Of a stretch of 64,000 nucleotides of DNA, positions 34,701 through 49,700 are shown piece by piece. Source of the DNA: Ascarosepion bandense. Taxonomy: Eukaryota; Mollusca; Cephalopoda; Sepiida; Sepiidae. How positions within the stretch are numbered: position 1 is the first letter of the stretch; each line of letters opens with the position of its first letter. Both the position numbers and the translations under genes were made by a program. Under the pieces are notes generated by a model that was not told the DNA's origin, made no database searches, and saw nothing but the letters and a program-made list of their open reading frames with translations. The stretch is taken from positions 2,754,501-2,818,500 of the forward strand of contig JBBBDQ010001611.1 in NCBI GenBank assembly GCA_037127315.1. The letters run 5' to 3'.

Positions 34701-37700
34701 TTGTATTTCAAAGATTTTCCGGAAAACTGACTGAAAACCCCGTTTGAAAAAAGACGTGTGTAATTGTAGGAGATATCTTTTTTTCTACATAATTGCAAAT
34801 GTTGAAGAATCTGTTCAAGGGAGATGGTAAGGCTAGAGGTAGGAGTAATATTGTTTTACTGAAGGTCATGATGATAATAATTTTGGTAAAAATATTAATT
34901 TGAACCATCAAATTGGTCGCTGATCGATTTTTCGCAAAACTCCTGGGTCATTGGAAAACCTTCAGCTGTTGTTCCTATTTGTTCCTGCGGGGTGACGTTG
35001 CTTTCTGAAATGATGCAGGAGAATTTAATTTTAAACCGTAATTCTAGTAAAGAATATTACATTTAATGTACAATTATTCTACGATTATTTAAAATATATA
35101 TATTTAAATTTGCTCGTTGTATTTCAAATATTTTCCGGAATACTGACTGAAAGGCCCGTTTGAAAAAAAGACGTGAGTAATTGTAGGTTACATCTATTTT
35201 TCTACATAATTGCAAATGTTGAAGAATCTGTTCAAGGATGATGGTAAAACTAGAGGCAGGAGCAACATTATTTTACTGAAGGTCATAATGGTAATAATTT
35301 CGGTAAAAAAAAATAATTTTTACCATCAATGTAGTCGCCGGCGGTAGTTGTTGGAAATGTCTCCTGGGTCATTGGAACACCTTCAGCTGTTGTACCTGTT
35401 TCATCTTGCGTGGTGTACATGCTTTCTGAAACGTCACAAGAGATTTTAATTTATGTTAATAATCTTAGTAATTAATATTACATTTTAATGGATAATTATT
35501 TTGTGATTATTTATTAAATATATATATATTTATTTGCTTTTTGTATTTCAAAATCAAACCGAAAACAAACTTAAAAATCTTATTGGAAAAAAAATGACTA
35601 CTCGATTGATATGCGATATCTGTTTATCTATATGACAGTAAATGTTGGAGAATCTTTTCAAGGATGTGGGGAAGACTTCAGGCACAGGAGAATTGTTTTA
35701 CAGAAGGTGAGGATGAAAATAATTGCTATGTGATATCTGATTTTCTATTTGACAGTAAATCTTGGCGAAACATTTCAAGGATGTGGGATCTTCAGTCAAA
35801 GGAAAATTGTTTTTCAGAAGGTGATGATGATGATATTGGTAAAAATGTTTTAATTTTTACCATCAAAGTAGTCGCTGGCAGTAGTTGTTGAAAATTTATC
35901 CTGGGTCATTGGAACACTTTCAGCTGTTGTTCCTATTTGTTCCTGCGTGGTGAGATTGCTTTCTGAAATGATAAGAGAGATTTTAATTTCAAATAATACT
36001 TCTAGTAACAAATCTTATATTTAATGTAGAATTATTATTTTATTATTAAACAAATATATATTAAAATTTACTCAAGGTATTTCAAATATTTTCCAGAATA
36101 CTGCCTGAATGGCCCGTTTGAAAAAAAGACGTGAGTAATTCTTGGTGATATATTTTTTTCTACATAATTGCAAATATTTTCAGAATCTGTTCAAGGATGA
36201 CGTTAAGGCTAGAGTCAGGGGGAACATTGTTTTACTGAAGGTCATGATGATAATAATTTAGGTAAAAAAGAAATTAATTTTTACCATCAATGTAGTCGCC
36301 GGCGGTAGTTGTTGGAAATATCTCCTGGGTCATTGGAACACTTTCAACTGTTGTTCCAATTTGTTCCTGCGTGGTGACGTTGCTTTCTGAAATGATAAGA
36401 TAGATTTTAATTTCAAATAATTATATTAGTAACAAATCTTATATTTAATGTAGAATTAGTACTTTATTATTAAACAAATATATATTTAAATTTGCTCGTT
36501 GTATTTCAAAGATTTTCCGGAATACTGACTGAAAACACCATTTGAAAAAAGACGTGTGTAATTGTAGGAGATATCTTTTTTTCTACATAATTGCAAATGT
36601 TGAGGAATGTGTTCAAGGGAGATGGTATGGATAGAGGTAGGAGTAATATTGTTTTACTGAAGGACATGATGATAATAATTTTGGCAAAAAAAAAATTAAT
36701 TTTTACCATCAATGTAATCGCGCGCGGTAGTTGTTGGAAATATCTCCTGGGTCATTGGAACACTTTCAGCTGTTGTTCCTTTTTGTTCCTGCGTGGTGAC
36801 GTTGCTTTCTGAAATCAGACAAGACATTTTAATTTAAGTAAATAATCTTAGTAAATAATATTACATTTATATGGAGAATTATTATGCGATTATTTAATAT
36901 ATATATATATATATATTTAATTGCTTTTTGTATTTCAAAAGCTAACCGGAATACAAACTTAAATATCTCAGAAGAAAAAAATGATTACTCGATTGCTATG
37001 TGATATCTGTTTTCTATTTGACAGTAAATGTTGGAGAATCTTTTCAAGGATGTGGAATATTCAGGCAAAGGAAAATTGTTTTACAGAAAGTGATGGTGAT
37101 AATTTTGGTAAAAATGTATTAATTTTTACCATCATAGTAGTCGCTGGCAGTAGTTGTTGGAAATGTCTCCTCTGTCATTGGAACACCTTCTGCTGTTGCT
37201 CCTATTTCTTCCTGTGTTGTGGCGTTGCTTTCTGAAATGATACAGGAGATTTTAATTTCAAACAGTAATTTATACAAAGAATATTTCATTTAATGTACCA
37301 TTATTATGCAATTATTAAACAAATATGTATATAAATTTGCTCTTTGTATTTCAAATATTGTCGGGCATAATGGCTGAAACACCCGTTTGGAAAGAAAACG
37401 TGAGTAATTGCAGGTGATATCTATTTTCTTCATAATTGCAAATGTTGAAAGATCTATTCAAGGATGATGGTAAGGCAAGAGACATGAGGAACATTATTTT
37501 ACTGAATGTCATGATGATAATAATTTTGGTAAAAAAAAAATTAATTTTTACCATCAAAGTAGTCGCTGGCAGTACTTGTTGGAAATGTCTCTTGTGTCAT
37601 TGGAACACCTTCAGCTGTCGTACCTATTTCATCCTGAGTGGTGAACTTGCTTTCTGAAATAACACAAGAGATTTTAATTTAATTTAATAATCTTAGTAAT

Positions 37701-40700
37701 TAATATTACATTTTAATGGATAATTATTTTGTGGTTATTTATGAAATATATATATTTATTTGCTTTTTGTATTTCAAAAGCAAACCGCAAAACAAACTTA
37801 AATATCTCATTGGAAAAAAAAATGAGTACACGATTGCTATGCGATATCTGTTTATCTATATGACAGTAAATGTTGGACAATCATTTCAAGTATGTGGGGA
37901 AGACTGGAGTCACAGGAGAATTGTTTTACAGAAGGTGATGGTGGTAATAATTTTGGAAAATGTATTAATTTTTACCATCAAAGTAGTCGCTGGCATTAGT
38001 TGTTGGAAATTTCTCCTGTGTCATTGGAACACCTTCAGCTGTTGTTCCTATTTGTTCCTGCGTGGTCAGGTTGCTTTCTGAAATGATAAGAGAGATTTTA
38101 ATTTCAAATAATAATTCTAGTAACAAATCTTATATTTAATGTAGAATTATTATTTTATTATTAAACAAATATATATTAAAATTTACTCAAGGTATTTCAA
38201 ATATTTTCCGGAATACTGACTGAAATGCCCGTTTGAAAAAAAGACGTGAGGAATTCTAGGTGATATATTTTTTTCTACATAATTGCAAATGTTGAAGAAT
38301 CTTTTCAAGAATGATGGTGAGGCTAGAGGCAGGAGGAACATTGTTTTACTGAAGGTCATGATGATAATAATTTTGGTAAAAAAAAATAATTTTTACCATC
38401 AATGTAGGCGCCGGCGGTAGTTGTTGGAAATATCTCCTGGGTCGTTGGAACACTTTCAGCTGTTGTTCGTATTTGTTCCTGCGTAGTAACGTTGCTTTCT
38501 GAATTCATAAGAGATTTTAATTTCAAATAATAATTCTAGTACAAATCTTATATTTAATGTAGAATTATTATTTTATTATTAAACAAATATATATTTAAAT
38601 TTACTCAAGGTATTTCAAAGATTTTCCAGGATACTGACTGAAATGCCCGTTTGAAAAAAAGACGTGAGTAATTAAAAGTGATATATTTTTTTCTACATAA
38701 TTGCAAATGTTGAAGAATCTGTTCAAGGGAGATGGTAAGGCTAGAGGTAGGAGTAATATTGTTTTACTGAAGGTCATGATGATAATAATTTTGGTAAAAA
38801 TATTAATTTTAACCATCAAAGTGGTCGCTGATGGTTTTTTGGCAAAACTCCTGGGTAACTGGAACACCTTCAGCTGTTGTGCTTATTTTTTCCTGCGAGG
38901 TGAACTTTCATTCTGAAATGTCACAAGAGATTTTAATTTAAGTTAATAATCTTTGTAAATAATATTACAATGTCATGGTAATTATTTTTGATTATGTATT
39001 AAATATATATATTTATTTGCTTTTTGTATTTCAAAAGCTAACCGCAAAACTGACTGAAAAATCTCGTTGGAAACAAAGGAGTGAGTACTCGATTGCTATG
39101 CGATATCTGTTTATCTATATGACAGTAAATGTTGGAGAATCTTTTCAAGGATGTGGGGAAGATTTGAGGCACAGGAGAATTGTTTTACAGAAGGTGATGA
39201 TGATAATAATTTTCTTAAAAAGTTTTAATTTTTACCATCATAGTAGTCGCTGGCATTAGTGGTTGGAAATGTCTCCTGGGTTATTGGAAAACCTTCAGCT
39301 GTTGTTCTTATTTGTTCCTGCGTGGTGACGTTGCTTTCTGAAATGATGCAGGAGAATTTAATTTCAAACAGTAATTCTAGTAAAGAATATTACATTTAAT
39401 GTACAATTATTCTACGATTATTTAAAATATATATATTTAAATTTGCACGTTGTATTTCAAATATTTTCCGGAATACTGACTGAAAGGCCCGTTTGAAAAA
39501 AAGACGTGAGGAATTGTAGGTGATATCTATTTTTCTACATAATTGCAAATGTTGAAGAATCTTTTCAAGGATGATGTTAAAGCTAGAGGCAGGAGCAACG
39601 TCGTTTTGCTGAAGGTCATAATGGTAATAATTTCGGTGAAAAAAAAATAATTTTTACCATCGATGTAGTCGCCGGCGATAGTTGTTGGAAATGTCTCCTG
39701 GGTCATTGGAACACTTTCAGCTGTTGTACCTGTTTCATCTTGCGTGGTGTACTTCCTTTCTAAAACGTCACAAGAGATTTTAATTTATGTTAATAATCTT
39801 AGTAATTAATATTACATTTTAATTGATAATTATTTTGTGATTATTTATTAAATATATATATATTTATTTGCTTTTTGTATTTCAAAATCAAACAGAAAAC
39901 AAACTTAAAAATCTTATTGGAAAAAAAATGACTACTCGATTGATATGCGATATCTGTTTATCTATATGACAGTAAATGTTGGAGAATCTTTTCAAGGATG
40001 TGAGGAAGACTTCAGGCACAGGAGAATTGTTTTACAGAAGGTGAGGATGAAAATAATTGCTATGTGATATCTGATTTTCTATTTGACAGTAAATCTTGGC
40101 GAAACATTTTAAGGATGTGGGATCTTCAGGGAAAGGAAAATTGTTTTTCAGAAGATGATGATGATAATATTGGTAAAAATGTTTTAATTTTTACCATCAA
40201 AGTAGTCGCTGGCAGTAGTTGTTGAAAATTTCTCCTGGGTCATTGGAACACTTTCAGCTGTTGTTCCTATTTGTTCCTGCGTGGTGAGATTGCTTTCTGA
40301 AATGATAAGAGAGATTTTAATTTCAAATAATAATTCTAGTAACAAATCTTATATTTAATGTAGAATTATTATTTTATTATTAAACAAATATATATTAAAA
40401 TTTACTCAAGGTATTTCAAATATTTTCCGGAATACTGACTGAAATGCCCGTTTGAAAAAAGACGTGAGTAATTCTAGGTGATATATTTTTTTCGACATAA
40501 TTGCAAATGATTTCAGAATCTTTTCAAGAATGATGGTGAGGCTAGAGGCAGGAGGAACATTGTTTTACTGAAGGTCATGATGATAATAATTTTGGTAAAA
40601 ATATTAATTTGAACCATCAAAGTGGTCGCTGATGGTTTTTTGGCAAAACTCCTGGGTCATTGGAAAACCTTCAGCTGTTGTGCTTATTTTTTCCTGCGAG

Positions 40701-43700
40701 GTGAACTTGCATTCTGAAATGTCACAAGAGATTTTAATTTAAGTTAATAATCTTTGTAAATAATATGAAAATTTCATGGATAATTATATTGTGATTATGT
40801 ATTAAATATATATATTTATTTGCTTTTTGTATTTCAAGAGCTAACCGCAAAACTGACTGAAAAATCTCGTTAGAAACAAAGGAGTGAGTACTCGATTGCT
40901 ATGCGATATCTGTTTATCTATATGACAGTAAATGTTGGAGAATCTTTTCAAGGATATGGGGAAGATTTGAGGCACAGGAGAATTGTTTTACAGAAGGTGA
41001 TGATGATAATAATTTTCTTAAAAAGGTTTAATTTTTACCATCATAGTAGTCGCTGGCATTAGTGGTTGGAAATGTCTCCTGGGTTATTGGAAAACCTTCA
41101 GCTGTTGTTCTTATTTGTTCCTGCGTGGTGACGTTGCTTTCTGAAATGATGCAGGAGAATTTAATTTCAAACAGTAATTCTAGTAAAGAATATTACATTT
41201 AATGTACAATTATTCTACGATTATTTAAAATATATATATTTAAATTTGCACGTTGTATTTCAAATATTTTCCGGAATACTGACTGAAAGGCCCGTTTGAA
41301 AAAAAGACGTGAGGAATTGTAGGTGATATCTATTTTTCTACATAATTGCAAATGTTGAAGAATCTTTTCAAGGATGATGTTAAAGCTAGAGGCAGGAGCA
41401 ACGTCGTTTTGCTGAAGGTCATAATGGTAATAATTTCGGTGAAAAAAAAATAATTTTTACCATCGATGTAGTCGCCGGCGATAGTTGTTGGAAATGTCTC
41501 CTGGGTCATTGGAACACTTTCAGCTGTTGTACCTGTTTCATCTTGCGTGGTGTACTTCCTTTCTAAAACGTCACAAGAGATTTTAATTTATGTTAATAAT
41601 CTTAGTAATTAATATTACATTTTAATTGATAATTATTTTGTGATTATTTATTAAATATATATATATTTATTTGCTTTTTGTATTTCAAAATCAAACAGAA
41701 AACAAACTTAAAAATCTTATTGGAAAAAAAATGACTACTCGATTGATATGCGATATCTGTTTATCTATATGACAGTAAATGTTGGAGAATATTTTCAAGG
41801 ATGTGAGGAAGACTTCAGGCACAGGAGAATTGTTTTACAGAAGGTGATGATGAAAATAATTGCTATGTGATATCTGATTTTCTATTTGACAGTAAATCTT
41901 GGCGAAACATTTTAAGGATGTGGGATCTTCAGGCAAAGGAAAATTGTTTTTCAGAAGATGATGATGATAATATTGGTAAAAATGTTTTAATTTTTACCAT
42001 CAAAGTAGTCGCTGGCAGTAGTTGTTGAAAATTTCTACTGGGTCATTGGAACACTTTCAGCTGTTGTTCCTATTTGTTCCTGCGTGGAGAGATTGCTTTC
42101 TGAAATGATAAGAGAGAATGTAATTTCAAATAATAATTCTAGTAACAAATCTTATATTTAATGTAGAATTATTATTTTATTATTAAACAAATATATATTA
42201 AAATTTACTCAAGGTATTTCAAATATTTTCCGGAATACTGACTGAAATGCCCGTTTGAATAAAGACGTGAGTAATTCTAGGTGATATATTTTTTTCGACA
42301 TAATTGCAAATGTTTTCAGAATCTGTTCAAGGATGATGGTAAGGCTAGAGGTAGGAGGAACATTGTTTTACTGAAGGTCATGATGATAATAATTTTGGTA
42401 AAAAAGAAATTAATTTTTACCATCAATGTAGTCGCCGGTGGTAGTTGTTGGAAATATCTCCTGGGTCATTGGAACACTTTCAGCTGTTGTTCCAATTTGT
42501 TCCTGCGTGGAGACGTTGCTTTCTGAAATGATAAAATAGATTTTAATTTCAAATAATTATATTAGTAACAAATCTTATAGTTAATGTAGAATTAGTACTT
42601 TATTATTAAACAAATATATATTTATATTTGCTCGTTGTATTTCAAAGATTTTCCGGAATACTGACTGAAAACCCCGTTCGAAAAAAGACGTGTGTAATTG
42701 TAGGAGATATCTTTTTTTCTAATTAATTGCAAATGTTGAAGAATCTGTTCAAGGGAGATGGTAAGGCTAGAGGTAGGAGTAATATTGTTTTACTGAAGGT
42801 CATGATGATAATAATTTTGGTAAAAATATTAATTTGAACCATCAAAGTGGTGGCTCATGGTTTTTTGGCAAAACTCCTGGGTCATTGGAACACCTTCAGC
42901 GGTTGTGCTTATTTTTTCCTGCGAGGTGAACTTTCATTCTGAAATGTCACAAGAGATTTTAATTTAAGTTAATAATCTTTGTAAATAATATTACAATGTC
43001 ATGGATAATTATATTGTGATTATGTATTAAATATATATATTTATTTGCTTTTTGTATTTCAAGAGCTAACCGCAAAACTGACTGAAAAATCTCGTTGGAA
43101 ACAAAGGAGTGAGTACTCGATTGCTATGCGATATCTGTTTATCTATATGACAGTAAATGTTGGAGAATCTTTTCAAGGATGTGGGGAAGATTTGAGGTAC
43201 AGGAGAATTGTTTTACAGAAGGTGATGATGATAATAATTTTCGTAAAAAGTATTAATTTTTACCATCAAAGTATTCGCTGGCATTAGTTGTTGGAAATGT
43301 CTCCTGGGTCATTGGAAAACCTTCAGCTGTTGTTCCTATTTGTTCCTGCGTGGTGACGTTGCTTTCTGAAATGATGCAGGAGAATTTAATTTCAAACAGT
43401 AATTCTAGTAAAGAATATTACCTTTAATGTACAATTATTCTACGATTATTTAAAAAATATATATTTAAATTTGCACGTTGTATTTCAAATATTTTCCGGA
43501 ATACTGACTGAAAGGCACGTTTGAAAAAAAGACGTGAGGAATTGTAGGTGATATCTATTTTTCTACATAATTGCAAATGTTGATGAATCTTTTCAAGGAT
43601 GATGTTAAAGCTAGAGGCAGGAGCAACGTTAGTTTACTGAAGGACATAATGATAATAAATTCGGTAAAAAAAAATAATTTTTACCATCAATGTAGTCGCC

Positions 43701-46700
43701 GGCGGTAGTTGTTGGAAATGTCTCCTGGGTCATTGGAACACTTTCAGCTGTTGTACCTGTTTCATCTTGCGTGGTGTACTTGCTTTCTGAAACGTCTCAA
43801 GAGATTTGAATTTATGTTAATAATCTTAGTAATTAATATTACATTTTAATGGATAATTATTTTGTGATTATTTATTAAATAATATATATATATATTTGCT
43901 TTTTTATTTCAAAATCAAACCGAAAACAAACTTAAAAATCTTATTGGTAAAAAAGTGAGTACTCGATTGATATGCGATATCTGTTTATCTATATGACAGT
44001 AAATGTTGGAGAATCTTTTCAAGGATGTGGGGAAGACTTCAGGCACAGGAGAATTGTTTTACAGAAGATGATGATGAAAATAATTGCTATGTGATATCTG
44101 ATTTTCTATTTGACAGTAAATCTTGGCGAAACATTTCAAGGATGTGGGATCTTCAGGCAAAGGAAAATTGTTTTTCAGAAGGTGATGATGATAATATTGG
44201 TAAAAATGTTTTAATTTTTACCATCAAAGTAGTCGCTGACAGTAGTTGTTGAAAATTTCTCCTGGGTCATTGGAACACTTTCAGCTGTTGTTCCTATTTG
44301 TTCCTGCGTGGTGACGTTGCTTTCTGAATTCATAAGAGAGATTTTAATTTCAAATAATAATTCTAGTAACAAATCTTATATTTAATGTAGAATTATTATT
44401 TTATTATTAAACAAATATATATTAAATTTCACTCAAGGTATTTCAAATATTTTCCTGAGTACTGACAGAAAACCCCGTTTGAAAAAAACGTGTGTAATTG
44501 TAGGAGATATCTTTTTTTCTACATAATTGCAAATGTTGAAGAATCTTTTCAAGAATAATGGTGATGCTAGAGGCAGCATGCATCATTGTTTTGCTGAAGG
44601 TCATGATGATAATAATTTTCGTAAAAAAAAAATTAATTTTTACCATCAATGTAATCGCGCGCGGTAGTTGTTGGTAATATCTCCTGGGTCATTGGAACAC
44701 TTTCAGCTGTTGTTCCTATTTGTTCCTGCGTGGTGACGTTGCTTTCTGAAATCAGACAAGACATTTTAATTTAAGTAAATAATCTTAGTAAATAATATTA
44801 CATTTATATCGCGAATTATTATGCGATTATTTAATAAATATATATATATTTAATTGCTTTTTGTATTTCTAAAGCTAACCGGAATACAAACTTAAATATC
44901 TCATTGGAAGAAAAAAATGAGTACTCGATTGCTATGTGATATCTGTTTTCTATTTGACAGTAAATGTTGGAGAATCTTTTCAAGGATGTGGAATATTCAG
45001 GCAAAGGAAAATTGTTTTACAGAAAGTGATGGTGATAATTTTGGTAAAAATGTATTAATTTTTACCATCATAGTAGTCGCTGGCAGTAGTTGTTGGAAAT
45101 GTCTCCTCTGTCATTGGAACACCTTCTGATGTTGTTCCTATTTCTTCCTGCGTTGTGGCGTTGCTTTCTGAAATGATACAGGAGATTTTAATTTCAAACA
45201 GTAATTCATACAAAGAATATTTCATTTAATGTACCATTATTATGCAATTATTAAACAAATATATATATAAAATTGCTCTTTGTATTTCAAATATTGTCGG
45301 GCATAATGACTGAAACACCCGTTTGGAAAGAAAACGTGAGTAATTGCAGGTGATATCTATTTTTCTTCGTGATTGCAAATGTTGAAAAATCTATTCAAGG
45401 TTGATGGTATGGCAAGCGACATGAGGAACATTGTTTTACTGAATGTCATGGTGGTAATAATTTTGGTAAAAAAAAAATTAATTTTTACCATCAAAGTAGT
45501 CGCTGGCAGTACTTGTGGGAAATGTCTCTTGTGTCATTGGAACACCTTCAGCTGTTGTACCTATTTCATCCTGCGTGGTGATCTTGCTTTCTGAAATATC
45601 ACAAGAGATTTTAATTTAATTTAATAATCTTAGTAATTAATATTACATTTTAATGGATAATTATTTTGTGGTTATTTATGAAATATATATATTTACTTGC
45701 TTTTTGTATTTCAAAACAAACCGCAAAACAAACTTAAATATCTCATTGGAAAAAAAATGAGTTCTCGATTGCTATGCGATATCTGTTTATCTATATGACA
45801 GTAAAAGTTGTACAATCTTTTCAAGTATGTTGGGAAGACTGGAGTCACAGGAGAATTGTTTTACAGAAGGTGATGGTGGTAATTATTATGGTAAAATGTA
45901 TCAATTTTTACCATCAAAGTAGTCGCTGGCATTAGTTGTTGGAAATGTCTCCTATGTCATTAGAACACCTTCAGATGTTGTTCCTTTTTCATCCTGCGTG
46001 GTGACGTTGCTTTCTGAAATGATACAGGAGAATTTTATTTCAAATAGTAATTCTAGTAAAGAATAATACATTTAAAGTATATTTATTATGCGATTATTTA
46101 AAAAATATATATTAAATTTGCTCGTTGTATTTCATTTATTTTCCGGTATACTGACCGAAAGGCCCGTTGGAAAAAAAGACGTGTGTAATTGTAGGTGATA
46201 TCTTATTTTCTACATAATTGCAAATGATGTAGAATCGTTTCAAGGATGATGGTAAGTCTAGAGGCAGGGGGAACATTGTTTTACTGAAGGTCATGATGAT
46301 AATAATTTTGGTAAAAAAAAAATTAATTTTTACCATCAAAGTAGTCGCTGGCATTAGTTGTTGGAAATGTCTCCTGTGTCATTGGAACACCTTCAGCTGT
46401 TGTTCTTATTTGTTCCTGCGTGGTGAGGTTGCTTTCTGAAATGATAAGATAGATTTTAATTTCAAATAATAATTCTCGTAACAAATCTTATATTTAATGT
46501 AGAATTATGATTTTATTATTAAACAAATATGTATTAAAATTTACTCAAGGTATTTCAAATATTTTCCGGAGTACTGACTGAAAACCCCGTGTGAAAAAAG
46601 ACGTGTGTAATTGTAGGAGATATCTTTTTTTCTACATAATTGCAAATGTTTTCAGAATCTGTTCAAGGATGATGGTAAGGCTAGAGTCAGGAGGAACATT

Positions 46701-49700
46701 GTTTTACTGAAGGTCATGATGATAATAATTTTGGTAAAAAAGAAATTAATTTTTACCATCAATGTAGTCGCCGGCGGTAGTTGTTGGAAATATCTCCTGG
46801 GTCATTGGAACACTTTCAGCTGTTGTTCCAATTTGTTCCTGCGTGGTGACGTTACTTTCTGAAATGATAAGATAGATTTTAATTTCAAATAATAATATTA
46901 GTAACAAATCTTATATTTAATGTAGAATTAGTACTTTATTATTAAACAAATATATATTTAAATTTGCTCGTTGTATTTCAAAGATTTTCCGGAATACTGA
47001 CTGAAAACCCTGTTTGATAAAAGACGTGTGTAATTGTAGGAGATATCTTTTTTTCTACATAATTGCAAATGTTGAAGAATCTGTTCAAGGGAGATGGTAA
47101 TGCTAGAGGTAGGAGTAATATTGTTTTACTGAAGGTCATGATGATAATAATTTTGGTAAAAATATTAATTTTAACCATCAAATTGGTCGCTGATGGTTTT
47201 TTGGCAAAAATCCTGGGTCATTGGAACACCTTCAGCTGTTGAGCTTATTTTTTCCTGCGAGGTGAACTTGCATTCTGAAATGTCACAAGAGATTTTAATT
47301 TAAGTTAATAATCTTTGTAAATAATATGAAAATTTCATAGATAATTATTTTGTGATTATATTAAATATATATATTCATTTGCTTTTTGTATTTCAAGAGC
47401 TAACCGCAAAACTGACTGAAAAATCTCGTTGGAAACAAAGGAGTGAGTACTCGATTGCTATGCGATATCTGTTTATCTATATGACAGTAAATGTTGGAGA
47501 ATCTTTTCAAGGATGTGGGGAAGATTTGAGGTACAGGAGAATTGTTTTACAGAAGGTCATGATGATAATAAATTTCGTGAAACGTATTAATTTTTACCAT
47601 CATAGTAGTCGCTGGCATTATTGTTGGAAATGTCTCCTGGGTCATTGGAAAACCTTCAGCTGTTGTTCCTATTTGTTCCTGCGTGGTGATGTTGCTTTCT
47701 GAATGATGCAGGAGAATTTAATTTCAAACAGTAATTCTAGTAAAGAATATTACATTTAATGTACAATTATTCTACGATCATTTAAAATATATATATTGAA
47801 ATTTGCACGTTGTATTTCAAATATTTTCCGGAATACTGACTGAAAGGCCCGTTTGAAAAAAACACGTGAAGAATTGTAGGTGATATCTATTTTTCTACAT
47901 AATTGCAAATGTTGAAGAATCTTTTCAAGGATGATGGTAAACCTAGAGGCAGGAGCAACGTCGTTTTGCTGAAGGTCATAATGGTAATAATTTCGGTAAC
48001 AAAAAAATAATTTTTACCATCAATGTAGTCGCCGGCGGTAGTTGTTGGAAATGTCTCCTGGGTCATTGCAACACCATCAGTTGTTGTACCTATTTCATCC
48101 TGCGTGGTGAACTTGCTTTCTGAAATGAGACAAGACATTTTAATTAAGTTAATAATCTTAGTAAATAATATTACATTTATATGAAAAATTGTTATGCGAT
48201 TATTTAATAAATATATATATTTAATTGCTGTTTGTATTTCGAAAGCTAACAGGAAAACAAACTTAAATATCTCATTGGGAAAAAAATGAGTACTCTATTG
48301 CTATGTGATATCTGTTTTACAGTAAATTTTGGCGAATCATTTCAAGGATGTGGGATCTTCAGTCAAAGGAGAATTTTTTTCAGAAGATGATGATGATCAT
48401 TTTGGTAAAAAGGTTTTAATTTTTACCAACAAAGTAGTCGCTGGCAGTAGTTGTTGAAAATTTCTCCTGGGTCATTGGAACACCTTCAGCTGTTGTTCCT
48501 ATTTCTTTCTGCGTGGTGACGTTGCTTTCTGAAATGATAAGAGAGATTTTAATTTCAAATAATAATTCTAGTACCAAATCTTACATTTAATGTAGAATTA
48601 TTATTATATTTTTAAAAAAAAAATTTGCTCGTCATATTTCAAAAATTTTCCGAAATACTGACTGAAAATCCCGTTTGAACAAAAGACGTAATTGTAGGTG
48701 ATATCTTTTTTTCTACCTAATTGCAAATGTTGAAGAATCTTTTCAAGGATGATGGTAAAGCTAGAGGCAGGAGCAACGTCGTTTTGCTGAAGGTCATAAT
48801 GGTAATAATTTCGGTAAAAAAGAAATAATTTTTACCATCGATGTAGTCGCCGGCGGTAGTTGTTGGAAATGTCTCCTGGGTCATTGGAACACTTTCAGCT
48901 GTTGTACCTGTTTCATCTTGCGTGGTGTACTTGCTTTCTGAAGCGTCACAAGGGATTTTAATTTATGTTAATAATCTTAGTAATTAATATTACATTTTAA
49001 TGGATAATTATTTTGTGATTATTTATTAAATATATATATATTTATTTGCTTTTTGTATTTCAAAATCAAACCGAAAACAAACTTAAAAATCTTATTGGAA
49101 AAAAAATGAGTACTCGATTGATATGCGATATCTGTTTATCTATATGACAGTAAATGTTGGAGAATCTTTTCAAGGATGTGGGGAAGACTTCAGGCACAGG
49201 AGAATTGTTTTACAGAAGGTGATGATGAAAATAATTGCTATGTGATATCTGATTTTCTATTTGACAGTAAATCTTGGCGAAGCATTTCAAGGATGTGGGA
49301 TCTTCAGTCAAAGGAAAATTGTTTTTCAGAAGGTGATGATGATAATATTCGTAAAAATGTTTTAATTTTTACCATCAAAGTAGTCGCTGGCAGTAGTTGT
49401 TGAAAATTTCTCCTGGGTCATTGGAACACTTTCAGCTGTTGTTCCTATTTGTTCCTGCGTGGTGAGTTTGCTTTCTGAAATGATAAGAGAGATTTTGATT
49501 TCAAATAATAATTCTAGTAACAAATCTTATATTTAATGTAGAATTATTATTTTATTATTAAACAACTATATATTAAAATTTACTCAAGGTATTTCAAATA
49601 TTTTCCGGAATACTGACTGAAATGCCCGTTTGAAAAAAGACGTGAGTAATTCTAGGTGATATATTTTTTCTACATAATTGCAAAAGTTTTCAGAATCTGT

